From: Ceratothoa steindachneri
Lineage: Eukaryota > Arthropoda > Malacostraca > Isopoda > Cymothoidae
Assembly (NCBI GenBank): GCA_963969495.1
Contig: OZ018319.1
Span: forward strand, 200,358,736 to 200,422,735
Direction of reading: 5' to 3'
DNA length: 64,000 nt
Part shown: piece after piece, positions 31,055 through 41,290 of the stretch
Position numbering within the stretch: the stretch's first letter is position 1
Layout of the letters: the number at the start of each line of letters is the position of its first letter
Notes under the pieces: generated by a model
What the model was told of the DNA's origin: nothing
The model's input: only the letters and a program-made list of their open reading frames with translations
Database searches by the model: none
Translations under genes and position numbers: made by a program

Positions 31055-33226
31055 ATGACTCCATTCGAAATCTTTAAAGCGCAAGGAGAGTCCTGTGGAC
31101 TTTCCGGAAAAGAACTAATTAAGTACATTCAAGAGGAGCAAAGAAGAGAAATACAACGAGAAGAAAGAGAAAGAGAGGAACGGATAAGACTAGCTGACCT
31201 TCAGATTGAATTAGCTCGGATTAAAGCAGAAGTTCAAAGAAAAAAGGTAGAAAAAGAAAGAGAAAGAGAGGAACGGGAAAGAGTAATCCAACGAGAAGAA
31301 CGAGAAGGAAAAATACAACGAGAAGAACGAGAAAAAGAAATCCAACGAGAAGAAAGAAGGACGGATTCGCGCCCCTTCCCAGGAAAGCTGACAAAGTTTC
31401 CGAGCCCCGTAAAACCCCAAAACTTCTTTCCCCAAAACCAACAACGGGACTCCAAACCTCCCGTTAAGACTTCTCCTCCATTTCTCTTCCCGAAGCGACC
31501 AACCATATGCTTCACCTGTGGAGTAGAAAACCACATGAGCTGGAATTGCCCCCAAAATTCTAGGCTTAAAAGCGGACCAGGCAACCAAGTTCACCAGATT
31601 AATGCGACCCCGGCTCCTTCGGTGGTGCAGACCCATGCGGAAACTTCTCCCCCTCCGTCAGGCCACCAGGTAAATTTTGTTTTTGGTAAAAGTTCATCGG
31701 GAACTTTGAAATATGAGGAGGGCAGCGTGGACAGCTGTCGAGTATCGACTCTCGTCAGGGACACAGGATGTACATGCTTCATCGTGTCCGACGAACTCCT
31801 CCCAGTGGCCTCTAACCACGAAAAATTTGCGGTGGTACGTGACTACCTTGGGCGGGCGAACAGATTCCCCGTCGCTAGATGTTACCTGCAGTGTCAATAT
31901 TATAATGGCTGGGCTGAAGTCATTGTAGCACCAATAAAATTCTGTTCCGTACTTATAGGAAAGAGCCCCCAAGTAAGTTTTGACCCTGTGTTTCAGGCCG
32001 CCCTTCCTCAAGGCCGAGATAAGAAAGAAGCCCAGGAGCCCGTCCCCATCAGAACCCCGATACCGTCCGATTTCTCGGAGACCCCTAACCGGGACTTTAG
32101 GACGGAAAAAGAGGAATGTGATTCACTAAAACCCTTAGGTGATAAGGCCCCAGACAAGGACACGGAGACTGTCCTTGGACCCCAAGAAAAAAAGAACCCC
32201 CAACGCGCCCATGGAGATACCTTCGTAGAACTAGACGAAGCATCGGCGCTTGAAGAGGATTGCCCCGCGGAGTCCCTTAAGGTAATCCAGACAGTGTGCA
32301 TCCAACCTGATGCCGATTACCCTCCTCATTCCCTACCAGGCGAGTCTTTGGAACCCTCTGACCTGAAAAGTGACGCGCAGCTGACACCACGTCAGAAGAG
32401 TCAGATACAAGAACTAATTAAATGGAATCACCATTTACCCGCCCTATTAGCTCTTTTCGAGCAACTGCGTGAAAATGGCCTCACCATTGGCCCCAGCAAA
32501 TACTATTTTGCTCACGAACCCATTAAATATTCGGGTTTCAAAATAGGACGAAGCAAGTCAGGTCCCCACGAGAACAAGATTAAGGCAATCGCCGACATGC
32601 CCCTCCCGATTACAAAGAAGCCATTAAGATCGATCCTAGGATCAGCTTCTCCCTATCAGCGATTTGTTCCGAATTTCGCTGCAAATTCGGCCCCCCTATG
32701 CCCCCTTCAGGAAAAGAATTTCTCCGATCGTTTACGTTGGAATGATGTCGCTGTTTCCCATTTTATTCAGCTCAAAAGTAAGTTCATTTCTGCCCCCATT
32801 TTTAAGTTGCCCAACCCGGAAAAATCTTTTGGGGTTAAGACCGACGTGATCAACGAGGGCATTGGAGGTGTACTCCTTCAATACGTGGATGACAGAACGA
32901 GTCATCCAGTTGCATATGCTAGTCGTCAATTATTACCACGCGGAAAGAGATATGCCACTAGAGAAAAGATAGCTCTATCAATTATCTGGGTCATAGACAA
33001 ATTCAAGCTGTACTTGATATGTAAAGAATTTCAAATAGGAACCGACCACCGTCCGTTAGCCTATATTAGGAATTTGAGACACTCAAACGGCCGCATCATG
33101 CGCTGGAGTTTACTCTTGCAAGAGTATCAATTTAAAATAAATTATATCAAAGGTTCCGATAACCAGGTCGCTGACGCACTCAGTAGGAATGCGTTACCGA
33201 ATAGCGTAGAACAATTGTATTCATAG
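31055..33226 (+). CDS. gag-protease-RNase H polyprotein lacking RT core and integrase
   Basis: This is a single open frame of 723 codons. Residues about 25-110 form a highly charged coiled coil rich in Glu and Arg (repeats of QREERE). A CCHC knuckle CFTCGVENHMSWNC lies at residues 152-165 with C152, C155, H160 and C165. A protease-type motif RDTGC has its DTG at residues 236-238. From about residue 445 the sequence reads LTPRQKSQIQELIK and then passes directly to WNHHLPALLALFEQLRENG and the RT thumb/connection. The palm with its YxDD site, normally between these two points, is absent. RNase H follows (KTDVINEGIGG with D597, TDHRPLAYI, NQVADALSR). The ORF ends before any integrase. The in-frame deletion in an open ORF is unusual. 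Gag and protease could still be made. Confidence 0.92.
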   Translation: MTPFEIFKAQGESCGLSGKELIKYIQEEQRREIQREEREREERIRLADLQIELARIKAEVQRKKVEKEREREERERVIQREEREGKIQREEREKEIQREERRTDSRPFPGKLTKFPSPVKPQNFFPQNQQRDSKPPVKTSPPFLFPKRPTICFTCGVENHMSWNCPQNSRLKSGPGNQVHQINATPAPSVVQTHAETSPPPSGHQVNFVFGKSSSGTLKYEEGSVDSCRVSTLVRDTGCTCFIVSDELLPVASNHEKFAVVRDYLGRANRFPVARCYLQCQYYNGWAEVIVAPIKFCSVLIGKSPQVSFDPVFQAALPQGRDKKEAQEPVPIRTPIPSDFSETPNRDFRTEKEECDSLKPLGDKAPDKDTETVLGPQEKKNPQRAHGDTFVELDEASALEEDCPAESLKVIQTVCIQPDADYPPHSLPGESLEPSDLKSDAQLTPRQKSQIQELIKWNHHLPALLALFEQLRENGLTIGPSKYYFAHEPIKYSGFKIGRSKSGPHENKIKAIADMPLPITKKPLRSILGSASPYQRFVPNFAANSAPLCPLQEKNFSDRLRWNDVAVSHFIQLKSKFISAPIFKLPNPEKSFGVKTDVINEGIGGVLLQYVDDRTSHPVAYASRQLLPRGKRYATREKIALSIIWVIDKFKLYLICKEFQIGTDHRPLAYIRNLRHSNGRIMRWSLLLQEYQFKINYIKGSDNQVADALSRNALPNSVEQLYS

Positions 33227-33621
33227 GATTAGTATCTCCATGTAGGTATATACCGTCTTGTACGACTTAATTTAAGATTCTTTTGTAATATAGTTATTTA
33301 ATGTATGTCTGAATTTTGTAACGCTCAATGTCTAATTTTTTTTTTGATGTATATATATTTGTTCTTATTAATTTACGTATAAATTATTTTGTCCCGTATG
33401 TACTAAGTTTATAACATTTCATTGTTCCATGCCCTTTTTTTTTTATTAAGTTGTATTAAAGGTTATTTTCCCCTGTAATCTAAAGATCAAAATAATCATG
33501 TACTGAGGTAATACTAGTTAGGTGCAAGGAAGATACGGTTGGTACAAGAAAACGAGTTCCCTACAACGGAGCTCTATCGTTGTCCCTTCTCTCTTTTTTT
33601 TTCGAAGTGACAACTTCCCCT
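33227..33621 (+). other. 3' untranslated region of the LTR element
   Basis: AT-rich non-coding sequence fills the place where an integrase gene would normally lie, up to the polypurine tract. No coding motif is seen. Confidence 0.7.
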
Positions 33622-33633
33622 GGAATGGAGGGG
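33622..33633 (+). promoter_or_regulatory. polypurine tract
   Basis: GGAATGGAGGGG directly precedes the right LTR and would prime plus-strand DNA synthesis. Confidence 0.8.
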
Positions 33634-35103
33634 TGTGATAGAACGAGTTGAATCTGTGTTAAATTCAACTCCTATCCCATATTAGTTAAAACCTCGAGGA
33701 GGCCCACGTGCATCTTCGATTCGAGGCTTGGAGTCTTATCAACAGCTGCCGGACGTCAATGTTTAAACAAGGAGGTTATCGTCCCCCCGTTCGCCCCCAT
33801 ACGCCGACCTCGCCAGATCGAGTTAGGCTTATGAACAGATAAGGCATTTTTCTCCGGCCCAGCTGTGCGTTCCCTCGAAGCTTCCACCCCATTCTCCCCC
33901 ACGCCAAGGAGATGTCCTGGCTATTTATATGGACTCTTTACCACTAAGATCAGATTGGAGATCCAGATTTTCGTCGCGAAACATCACCACGACCCTCTCT
34001 CCCTTTGTGCGCCAAGGGACCTCGGCCTCGAGATTCACCATCACTTGTCCAGGAGGACAATATTCCTTGAGTGCCAAAGGTTCGAGCCTTTAGTGACGTC
34101 AAGTCCCCAAGGCATTCCCCCCTGCTGTTCAAGGAGAACAGCATTAGAACAGCCATTGTTCGTTTTGAGCCCTTCGCCAAGAAACGGTTCTCATCCCCCC
34201 CCCCTGTTGTTCAAGGAGAACAACATTAGAACAGCCATTGTTCGTTTTGAGCCCTTCGCCAAGAAACGGTTCTCATCCCCCGCTGTTGTTCAAGGGAGAA
34301 CAACATTAGAACAGCCATTGTTCGTTTTGAGCCCTTCGCCAAGAAACGGTTCTCCCCCCCCCCCTCTGTTGTTCAAGGGAGAACAACATTAGAACAGCCA
34401 TTGTTCATTTTGAGCCCTTCGCCAAGAAACGGTTCTCACCCCCCCCCCTGTTGTTCAAAGGAGAACAACATTAGAACAGCCATTGTTCTTGAGCCCGTAG
34501 ACAAGAGACGGTTCTCATCCCCCCCCTTTGTTCAGAAGAGAACAACCTAGAACAGCCATTGTTCTTCCAGCCGTTCGTCGAGTAACGGTTCTCCTTTCCA
34601 AGACACCTCGTCGGGATCCTTTTATCCCCCCCCCCTTCGGCTGGAACTCGCCAGCGGACCGAATATTCCTTCAAGTACCTTCCACTGCACCCTAATGAAG
34701 TTACGTAAGCCAAGCGTCACCTTTTGAGTATTGATCCCTTATTTGTCAATTCTATCCAGTGCTTTAAATGGTTTATCGAATCATCCCATCTCTTTAACTC
34801 CATATTTGTTTTACCTTTTTTGATCCCTTAAATCCTTGGATTAGCCCGAGTCTCCACGACCCTTTCCATTCTGTTTGTCAATATTTTCCGTTTTTGTGTA
34901 TTGTTTATAGTTATTATTAATAAAACTCTATTTTATTAATGATAGCAATATTATTATCCTTGAGCCCAGTTCCACTTCTTAAGCATTTTTGAAGATACAT
35001 AATATCGGCCGCCAAGACAGTAAAACGCACTCTAGAGATAATTAAGGAAGTTCCCTCAACGAATAGTGTTATATATAGTATCGTCGGGAGTCATTCTACG
35101 ACA
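33634..35103 (+). repeat. right LTR (1,470 bp)
   Basis: Nearly identical to 29,242-30,698. It has an extra 12 bp (ATTAGAACAGCC-type) in the first minisatellite unit and different C-run lengths. Confidence 0.93.
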
Positions 35104-35124
35104 AACAACAACAATTAAACCGGG

Positions 35125-35938
35125 TTAAATGAAAGGGAGAAGGCCGGCCTCCCCCCAAAAGTCAATAAGTCCACCAGTCAAAGTAAACGCACTCGTCCCG
35201 AGTACAAGGGACAGGCGGTAGCGACCCCGCCCATCCCGGTACCGGGACAGGTGTAGTGCGCGAAGATCACCCAGACTGGGACATTCGACAAGAATGTGCC
35301 GAACAGTCTGGGGGACGACGCAGTCGTTGCAATAGGGCGCAGGCGAGCGCTCCATCAAATAGCGATGCGTCACACGAGTGTGCCCGATTCGGAGACGACA
35401 GAAAGTAACCTGAAGCCGCCGCGGCATTGGGGGATAGGTCCATGGGAACAGTCGCGGCGCAATGGCACGCAACTTTAAGTTCCCTTCGACCGTCTCCCAT
35501 CTTCTTTGCCAAGCAGTCCGAAGAGCTGCCCGTATTCCTGCCATGTAGTCTGTGAGGAAGAGCGAAACGCTGGTCCGGTCGCAGAGTCCTCGCGGACTCT
35601 TTGGCGCCCTCATTCCCCGCAATTCCTACATGTCCAGGAACCCAGCAGAAGATAATCTCGACATCTGCCCGGCTCGCCAAAACCGTGGCGTCACGGATTT
35701 CGCGAACCAGGGGATGCGGAGATTCCAATGCCCCGAGAGCACTCAGGGCACTTTGTGAGTCGCTATAGATTACAATATGGTCTCCGAACTGGGCACGTCG
35801 CGTAATCTCCCGTACCGAGTGGTGTATTGCCACCAGCTTGGCCGTGAAGACCGACGCAGAACCTGGTAGAGCCGCGCTGACTTCAAACAGAGGGGATACG
35901 GCGTGGAAGCCGACCCCCCTCTTGGGACTTGGAGCCAT
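35125..35938 (-). pseudogene. RNase H and C-terminal domain of LINE copy 6
   Basis: This is the best-preserved RNase H of the LINE family in the window. It includes VFTAKLVAIHHSVREITRRA, HIVIYSDSQSALSALGALE with the catalytic aspartate that copy 4 has lost, and FCWVPGHVGIAGNEGAKESA. In a shifted frame the C-terminal region continues with RLRIGHTRVTHRYLMER and YCNDCVVPQTVRHILVECP with an intact CX2CX7HX4C zinc motif. At least two frameshifts separate these parts. The catalytic YTDGSK segment lies just upstream near 35,945. Confidence 0.85.
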
Positions 35939-36054
35939 CCGTATACACTGGCACGGTACCAGCGTGACACGATGTGTGCTCCAAAAAGGTCGAACGCAAT
36001 ACTCCCGGCGCAGTACAAGCTTTGGGAGCAGAGGCGTGGCGACAAATAGCCTCA

Positions 36055-36063
36055 GGAAAGTAC
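36055..36063. repeat. target-site duplication, right copy (9 bp)
   Basis: GGAAAGTAC, matching 29,088-29,096, marks the 5' boundary of LINE copy 6 in older copy 5. Confidence 0.75.
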
Positions 36064-38757
36064 AAGTAGGCTCTCAATGGTTTACGTGCGGAAGGCACCA
36101 GTCAAAATGCAGACACCGGTGTGGAGTATCGAGTCTATCTTCTACAACACACGCGCGGCTACGGCTGCTCAAAACTTGTATATGTAGTGAAGGTTTGAAC
36201 AAAGGATCGATAGAAAAGTAAAGCAGTAGCCCTATAGGCCCCCCAATTGGTGAAGGCCACTGAATTAAGAATGTCAATGGCGTGGGTATAAGAGACTGTG
36301 AGGGTGCAAATATGAGCCTCTCAGGTGAGACGACGGTCAAATACAAGAACAAGTAAACGGTGCGAATCCACCACTTCCAAGCGAACCATATTTAGGAGAT
36401 CCGGGTCGGGGTGAAGCTGTGACTGGCGGCAGAAGTGCACCACCTTAGTCTTGGTCAAGGAAACCCGAAGCCTGTGGTCTTCGGCATAGCGAGAGACGCG
36501 GTTCAATGCCTGTTGGAGTCGACGGTCACGCTGGGGGAAGGGGGGAGCCCTGGTTTTAGCCGGGGCTGGGTGTGGACCCTTTATGCCGCCAGTTTTACCA
36601 GGGAACCGCCCGGAGTGGGTAGAACGCGTAGAAGGGTTCCGAATGGGCACCGAAACGAGCGTATTCAGAGGCCTGGAGGGGACAGGAGCAGAGGGTGTCT
36701 TTTTCAACAATGAGGCATAGGACGTCCCGGGTAGCGCCGAGCGCGCCAGGAGAGACGATCCTGAGCCTGAACGGCCAGGATTTCCTTCTCAACGAGATAC
36801 GCACCACATTGCTTCGAAGAAGCGGGGTGCGGCTCTCCGCAATTGACATACTTGGCCACACACGATTTGGACTTATCTTGTGTGGCCTTGGAGCCACGAC
36901 TTTGCACGTCGTGAGGAGCGATTAGTATTGGCGAAGCGGTGGCAGTAATAGCACCTCCACGGCAGTGGAACAAATGCCTTCACGCGATAGCGGCATCAAC
37001 CGGCACGCACAGACTCAGGGAGCTAGTCACAGTCGAACGTGACAAAGAGTGTAGAGGTGGGTCTCGAGGACCCTCCCTGTTTTCTCATCACACGTTCGAC
37101 CTTAACCGTCCCGTAGTCGGCCAGCTCTAAGGTGATGTCCTCGAAAGAGCAGTACACGAGTTCTCTCGCATAAACTACGCCCTTCACGAAGTTCATGCAT
37201 GGTAGAGTGCGGCGTCACACTCACTGGGGTGCCATCAAGTGTCCGAAAGGCACTAATCATGGCCGCCTCGGAGCGATTCGACGGATTCGCCAAAAGGCAC
37301 CCGTCCGAGAAACGGGTCACCTTCGGCTCTCTACCAATCATACTAGCTAAAGCTCTCCTCTGATGGATCATGTTGCCCTTAGCCAACATGCTGTCATCAG
37401 TGGAACGAATAACCAAGAAGCGTTTGAAGCCAGCGGGTTCGAAAATGCTACGTGGTCTATGAATGAGGGGCCCCGAGGTAATCGAGGCTCTGCTCCGCGT
37501 AATAGCACTTTTGATCTTACTCAGGGCCTCCGCACCGGGGGAGGGAGGGGCAGAGGGACGGATGTGTCGATCTTGGCCTGATCGTTTACCGAAGTGTCAG
37601 CACACCCATACGTCATCGCATCCCCCACTGATGGAGAGGAGCCGCGAGTCTTTTTAGTCATTTTCCTGTTTTTCTTCTTTTTAGGAGAGAAAGGCGGGGA
37701 ATGAACCCGCTTCTCCCCTGCGCCGGCAGGACGCCCTAGGTCGAATGGGCCGGCCTAAGCGAGGTCCTTCTTCGAGATAGACAAGATTCTGGTGGTCGCA
37801 GGACCTCCAGTTGAACATCACAGGTCCCATTGGCAGCGGTGTCACAAGTCGAGTCTGATGAGGTACAGGCCTTGACGCCTGCTAGGTTTAATATTCTAGC
37901 CAGCAGGTCTTTTGAGGGAAGCGACCGATGGGGCCTGGTTTCCCTCTCCTCCTAAGGGGGTTTGCCCCACTGAGCCGCTTCAATGGGGAGCAGTCGGCTA
38001 TGGGTTGCCTGCTAGCTTTCCTGGCAGTCCCCCTGGAAAGTTAAGGGGAGACTGCCGCTGGAAAGACAAGGAGGTGAGGGGGAGTCCCCTACAACCGTAG
38101 GCGAAAGAGAGGAGTAAGCCCCCTCTCCGGTTAAAGAGATTTGTAGGGTCCCCTGCGATACCACAGGGGGGGGGAGGGATTCCATTTTTTTGTGGAGCTG
38201 GCCGAAGGAGGCTCCGTTGATCGTGAAGGGGAAAGGGAAAGATGTTTTTTTTTGTTGGATTTTCATCATCGGGCATGGGGACCCTATATTTATGCGGGAA
38301 GCAAACGCTAATCACCCCTGGCATTGGCCCGCTCTGCAAGAGGTGCGTATGGGGCTGGCAGAGCCAGATGCAGGCATTTAAGGCCACCCCTCCCGCCTGG
38401 CGATGCCAACTTAGGCACGGCGTAAAAAAAAATAGTGAAGTGAGAAGAAAAAGGGTATGGGTGGGGATGAAGCAGATTTTTAAAAACCCACCATCCCAAA
38501 CCGGAGCTCAGGGGTTAGGGAACATTGTCCCCTCCCCCTTAGCCCTGATCTGGGATAATTGGCTGAGAAGAAATTCGGCATCTACCCAGTGAAAATAGAG
38601 GCCGACCAGAGAAACTTGTGGGAGAGGTTGTAGGGAAGGTGAGGAAGTAGGGAAGAAATACAGGCTGTCTGAAAGAAGAGGCTAGGCTGGGGCCGGACGG
38701 GGCGCTGCGCCCCCTTAGCACGGCGGCCAGGAAGGCAAATCGCCGCGCCCCTTACGA
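36064..38757 (-). mobile_element. I-group LINE copy 5 (old), 5' part with ORF2 deletion
   Basis: From the insertion point, the copy continues with the RT thumb up to about 36,515 and then jumps to the C-terminal part of ORF1 (junction at GAGTCGAC/GGTCACGC). The endonuclease and most of the RT are therefore missing. ORF1 (about 36,520-37,900) has SSKQCGAYLVEKEILAVQAQ near 36,800 and MIHQRRALASMIGREPKVTR at 37,320-37,380. The 5' UTR runs to the 5' terminus near 38,757 (CGCCCCTTACGAGG). Frameshifts are frequent. Confidence 0.82.
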
Positions 38758-38759
38758 GG

Positions 38760-38815
38760 TTTGGGGTCAGATTCTTCAGAAGAGACATTCTAGGGAGAAG
38801 ATTCTTGATGAGGCA
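38760..38815. repeat. direct-repeat unit, left of the Merlin remnant
   Basis: GGGGTCAGATTCTTCAGAAG and the related block GACATTCTAGGGAGAAGATT match units of the cluster at 40,155-40,305 in the same orientation. Confidence 0.6.
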
Positions 38816-38871
38816 CAATCTCTGCTTCATCTTATTTTTTTTATCCTCAAAAGTTGAGAAAGGAACTAAAT

Positions 38872-39030
38872 TTAATCTGTACGGTTTTGTTTAATCTGCA
38901 CAGTTTAAGGGTAATCTGTTTAATGTTACTTTCTCTCTTCTTCTGTTTAATCTGCACGGTTTAAGGGTAATTGTTTAATGTTACTTTCTCTCTTCTTCTG
39001 TTTCATCTGTACGGTTTAAGGGTAATCTGT
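38872..39030. repeat. tandem repeat, about 64-66 bp, 2.5 units
   Basis: Units contain TTTAATCTGCACGGTTTAAG, GGGTAATCTGTTTAATG and TTACTTTCTCTCTTCTTCTG. The third unit is partial and ends near 39,030. Confidence 0.8.
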
Positions 39031-39319
39031 AGTAGATACTTAGATCAATAATATAAAAACATTTATCCAAAAAGGCATTCTAGGAAGATTATGATATTTC
39101 TAATCTAAAAGGCAAAAATACATATTCTAATCCGCTCAAGAAATAAATACATGCTAAGAGAAGTGAAATTTTAACGAACATATCAGTTGACGAAGTAGAA
39201 GTGTAATATTAACTCTTATAGCTCCTATTTTTTTTTAAACAGCTATCTCCATTTACGAGTACTCCAAGAGGGTAATAATCTACAAGTAATACGGTATTTA
39301 CAGCAAAAAAAAAACTTGT

Positions 39320-40016
39320 AAAGCAAATAATGAATTGTGAAGCCTGCAATGTGCCTATGAACTGGACAAAACATTCAAAAACAAAAGATGGATTCGCTTG
39401 GAAATGTGAAGAAAAGGAGTGTAGAAGGTTTAAATATACAACCTCCATTAGAAAAGACTCCCTTTTGCAAAATCCACCCTTTCAATCCAAAAATGGATTC
39501 CTATTATGTATGTATAATTTTTTTCAGGGAAATTTGTGCCAATTATTTCGTAGATAGTCCGATTAAACTTGGAGGATCAGATCAAGACGCATAGTAGAGA
39601 TTAATGAATCTTGATTGCTTTGCGCACGAAGTGAAATATCACAAAGGAAGAGGGCTCCAAAGTCAAGTTTGGGTTTTGGGTATTGTTGATACAATCTATA
39701 CTGCCCCGCAATTGGCTACATGGAAATCGTACCTCACAGGAGCGATGCCACACTTTTACCCATCATTGAAATAGTACTTCCTGGTTCAATTATTCATTCC
39801 GATGGATGGAAAGCATACGGAAACATACAACGGTTAGGATTTACAGTAAATCATTCTCTACATTTTGTAGACCCACAAACTGAAGTTCATACTCAAACGG
39901 TACAATCTTACCGGAACGAGCAGAAGAGCATAATGAAGGCAATGCAAGGTTGTAAAAGAAAATGTTTGGCTAGATATCTGCACGAATTCATGCGGTGTGA
40001 GCGATTTACCAATTAA
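39320..40016 (+). pseudogene. Merlin (IS1595/ISXO2-type) transposase remnant
   Basis: The 5' part (39,330-39,470) encodes a zinc-ribbon domain starting MNCEACNVPMNW, with WKCEEKECRRFKYTTSIRK giving the second cysteine pair. The catalytic part follows in another frame: HEVKYHKGRGLQSQVWVLG (39,620-39,680), then IIEIVLPGSIIHSDGWKAYG, VNHSLHFVDPQTEVHTQTVQ at 39,780-39,910, and a basic tail. HSDGWKAY, NHS, FVDP and HTQ are diagnostic of the ISXO2-like DDE domain used by Merlin elements and bacterial IS1595. Frameshifts and a stop near 39,593 make it inactive. No clear TIRs were found. Confidence 0.85.
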
Positions 40017-40154
40017 TTTGAAACCTTGTGTGCGCATATTAGTGCCCAATACAAGTTAAATTAACTGCTTTTTAACTTTATCTTTTGACCTTTTTATATA
40101 AAGTTTTTTTTTTAAACCGCCTTAATAAATAAATCATTAAACTTTACTTTGGAA

Positions 40155-40305
40155 AGGGTGGGGAGGAAGATTCTTCAGGAGAGGCATTCTGGGGGCCAGA
40201 TTCTTTACTAGAAACTGGGGGGGGGGACTCTTCAGGAGAGGCAGGCAATCTGGGGGTCAGATTCTTCAGGAAAAACTTCGGGGGGTCGGATTCTTCAGGT
40301 GGTCC
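40155..40305. repeat. imperfect direct-repeat cluster
   Basis: Four imperfect units of the type GATTCTTCAGGAGAGGCATT followed by CTGGGGG(T/C)CA, including a G run at 40,217-40,226. Related units lie at 38,760-38,815 on the other side of the Merlin remnant. Confidence 0.7.
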
Positions 40306-40389
40306 ACACTTTTTTACGAAAACTTGTAATTAAAAACTATTTATACCTTATACACTCTGAATACTAGTAGTCATTAGTATAATACCTAT

Positions 40390-41290
40390 TTGCGTAATGA
40401 CACTCCTCAAACCAATTTCGGGGGGGATTCGTGTCCCATTCCTTTGGAAAATTTCTCCGACTCATCGATGTATTTTGTATGGATTCGTACCTTCAGGTTA
40501 CCATCAATTTTCTATCAGGTTTAGGTTTGGCGACTGTGATGGCCATTCCAAAATGGTAATTTTAGTTTCCCTTAACCAGGAAGAAGAACCCAATTACAAT
40601 GTGTTCACGGTCGTTGTCGTGTTGAAAGAAGACCCATCTTCAAGAATTTTTCTGAACCATTCTTTATTCGTCGTTCCTTTGATCCGATGAAATGTACTAA
40701 CTATGTTACACGGAAACTGGATCATCACATAATAGATCCACATTCATATTTTACTGATGGAAGTTTGTTTTTTTTCAAACCAGACCTAATCACTTTTACG
40801 GCAAACATGCTTGACATCATTAGTGCCGAACAACCCAATCTTCGTTTCTAAATCTTTCCCCAAATGATGGATGGTCTACTTCAGACGAGCTCTCAAATGG
40901 ATGTTTTTCAATAAAGGTGTTTTCCTCGGACGACGCCCATGCATTTCCGCTTTATGCAACATAGTAAATGGACACGGTGCTCAAATTAACGTCGACGCCT
41001 TCCTCTCTTATCTGACTGTTCATCTCTTATGTGTGTTCATTCACGCATGGGTTATTTTTAACAGATCTAAGGATCCCCCGAACCGTGCGGAGTGGAATCT
41101 TCCCCGGGGACGACCCGAACGAAGGATATTTGCAACTGTTCAAAATTCCGTTCTTTCTTATTGCGCGCCGCACTGTAGATTTATGAACATTTAGTTCTTC
41201 ATAAATCTTCTGAAAGTTCATCTTAGATTTGAATTTCTTAATTATTCTTGATATGATGTTGGAAGACAGTTCAATACCTTTCGCCATGAT
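40390..41290 (-). pseudogene. Tc1-like transposase remnant
   Basis: The N-terminus (41,027-41,287) reads MAKGIELSSNIISRIIKKFK, then IYEELNVHKSTVRRAIRKNG, a helix-turn-helix of the Tc1 type. The middle is decayed, with stops and frameshifts. Near 40,520-40,560 the minus strand reads ILEWPSQSPNLNLIENW, the C-terminal signature with the third catalytic position changed from D to N. Further decayed sequence runs to about 40,390. No terminal inverted repeats were recognised. Confidence 0.75.

Larger units (their letters stand above)
29242..35103 (+). mobile_element. gypsy-type LTR retrotransposon, deletion derivative
   Basis: Two long terminal repeats (29,242-30,698 and 33,634-35,103) in direct orientation begin TGTGATAGAACG and end TCTACGACA, with the TG...CA termini of LTR elements and a 5-bp target duplication AACAA. 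The internal region is only 2.94 kb and has one ORF with gag, protease, the C-terminal part of RT and RNase H. The polymerase core and the whole integrase are missing. The LTRs differ by a 12-bp indel in the minisatellite, poly-C length changes and very few substitutions (one seen at 30,375 versus its partner, C/T), so the insertion is recent. Because it lacks polymerase and integrase, it was probably mobilised by proteins from an intact relative. Confidence 0.93.
29097..36054 (-). mobile_element. I-group LINE copy 6, short, host of the LTR element
   Basis: The LINE parts are 29,097-29,241 (T-rich tail and 3' UTR with hairpin at 29,164-29,179) and 35,104-36,054 (C-terminal domain, RNase H and a little of the linker to RT). 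Removing the LTR element at 29,242-35,103 joins them into one 5'-truncated copy of about 1.1 kb. The copy is bounded by the 9-bp duplication GGAAAGTAC and lies inside older copy 5. Its RNase H is the best kept in the window. Confidence 0.85.

Noticed and set aside
33865..34392. A 175-codon open frame, with a twin at 29,473-30,094
   Set aside because: It lies entirely inside the LTRs and is kept open by the 80-bp minisatellite. It has no domain.
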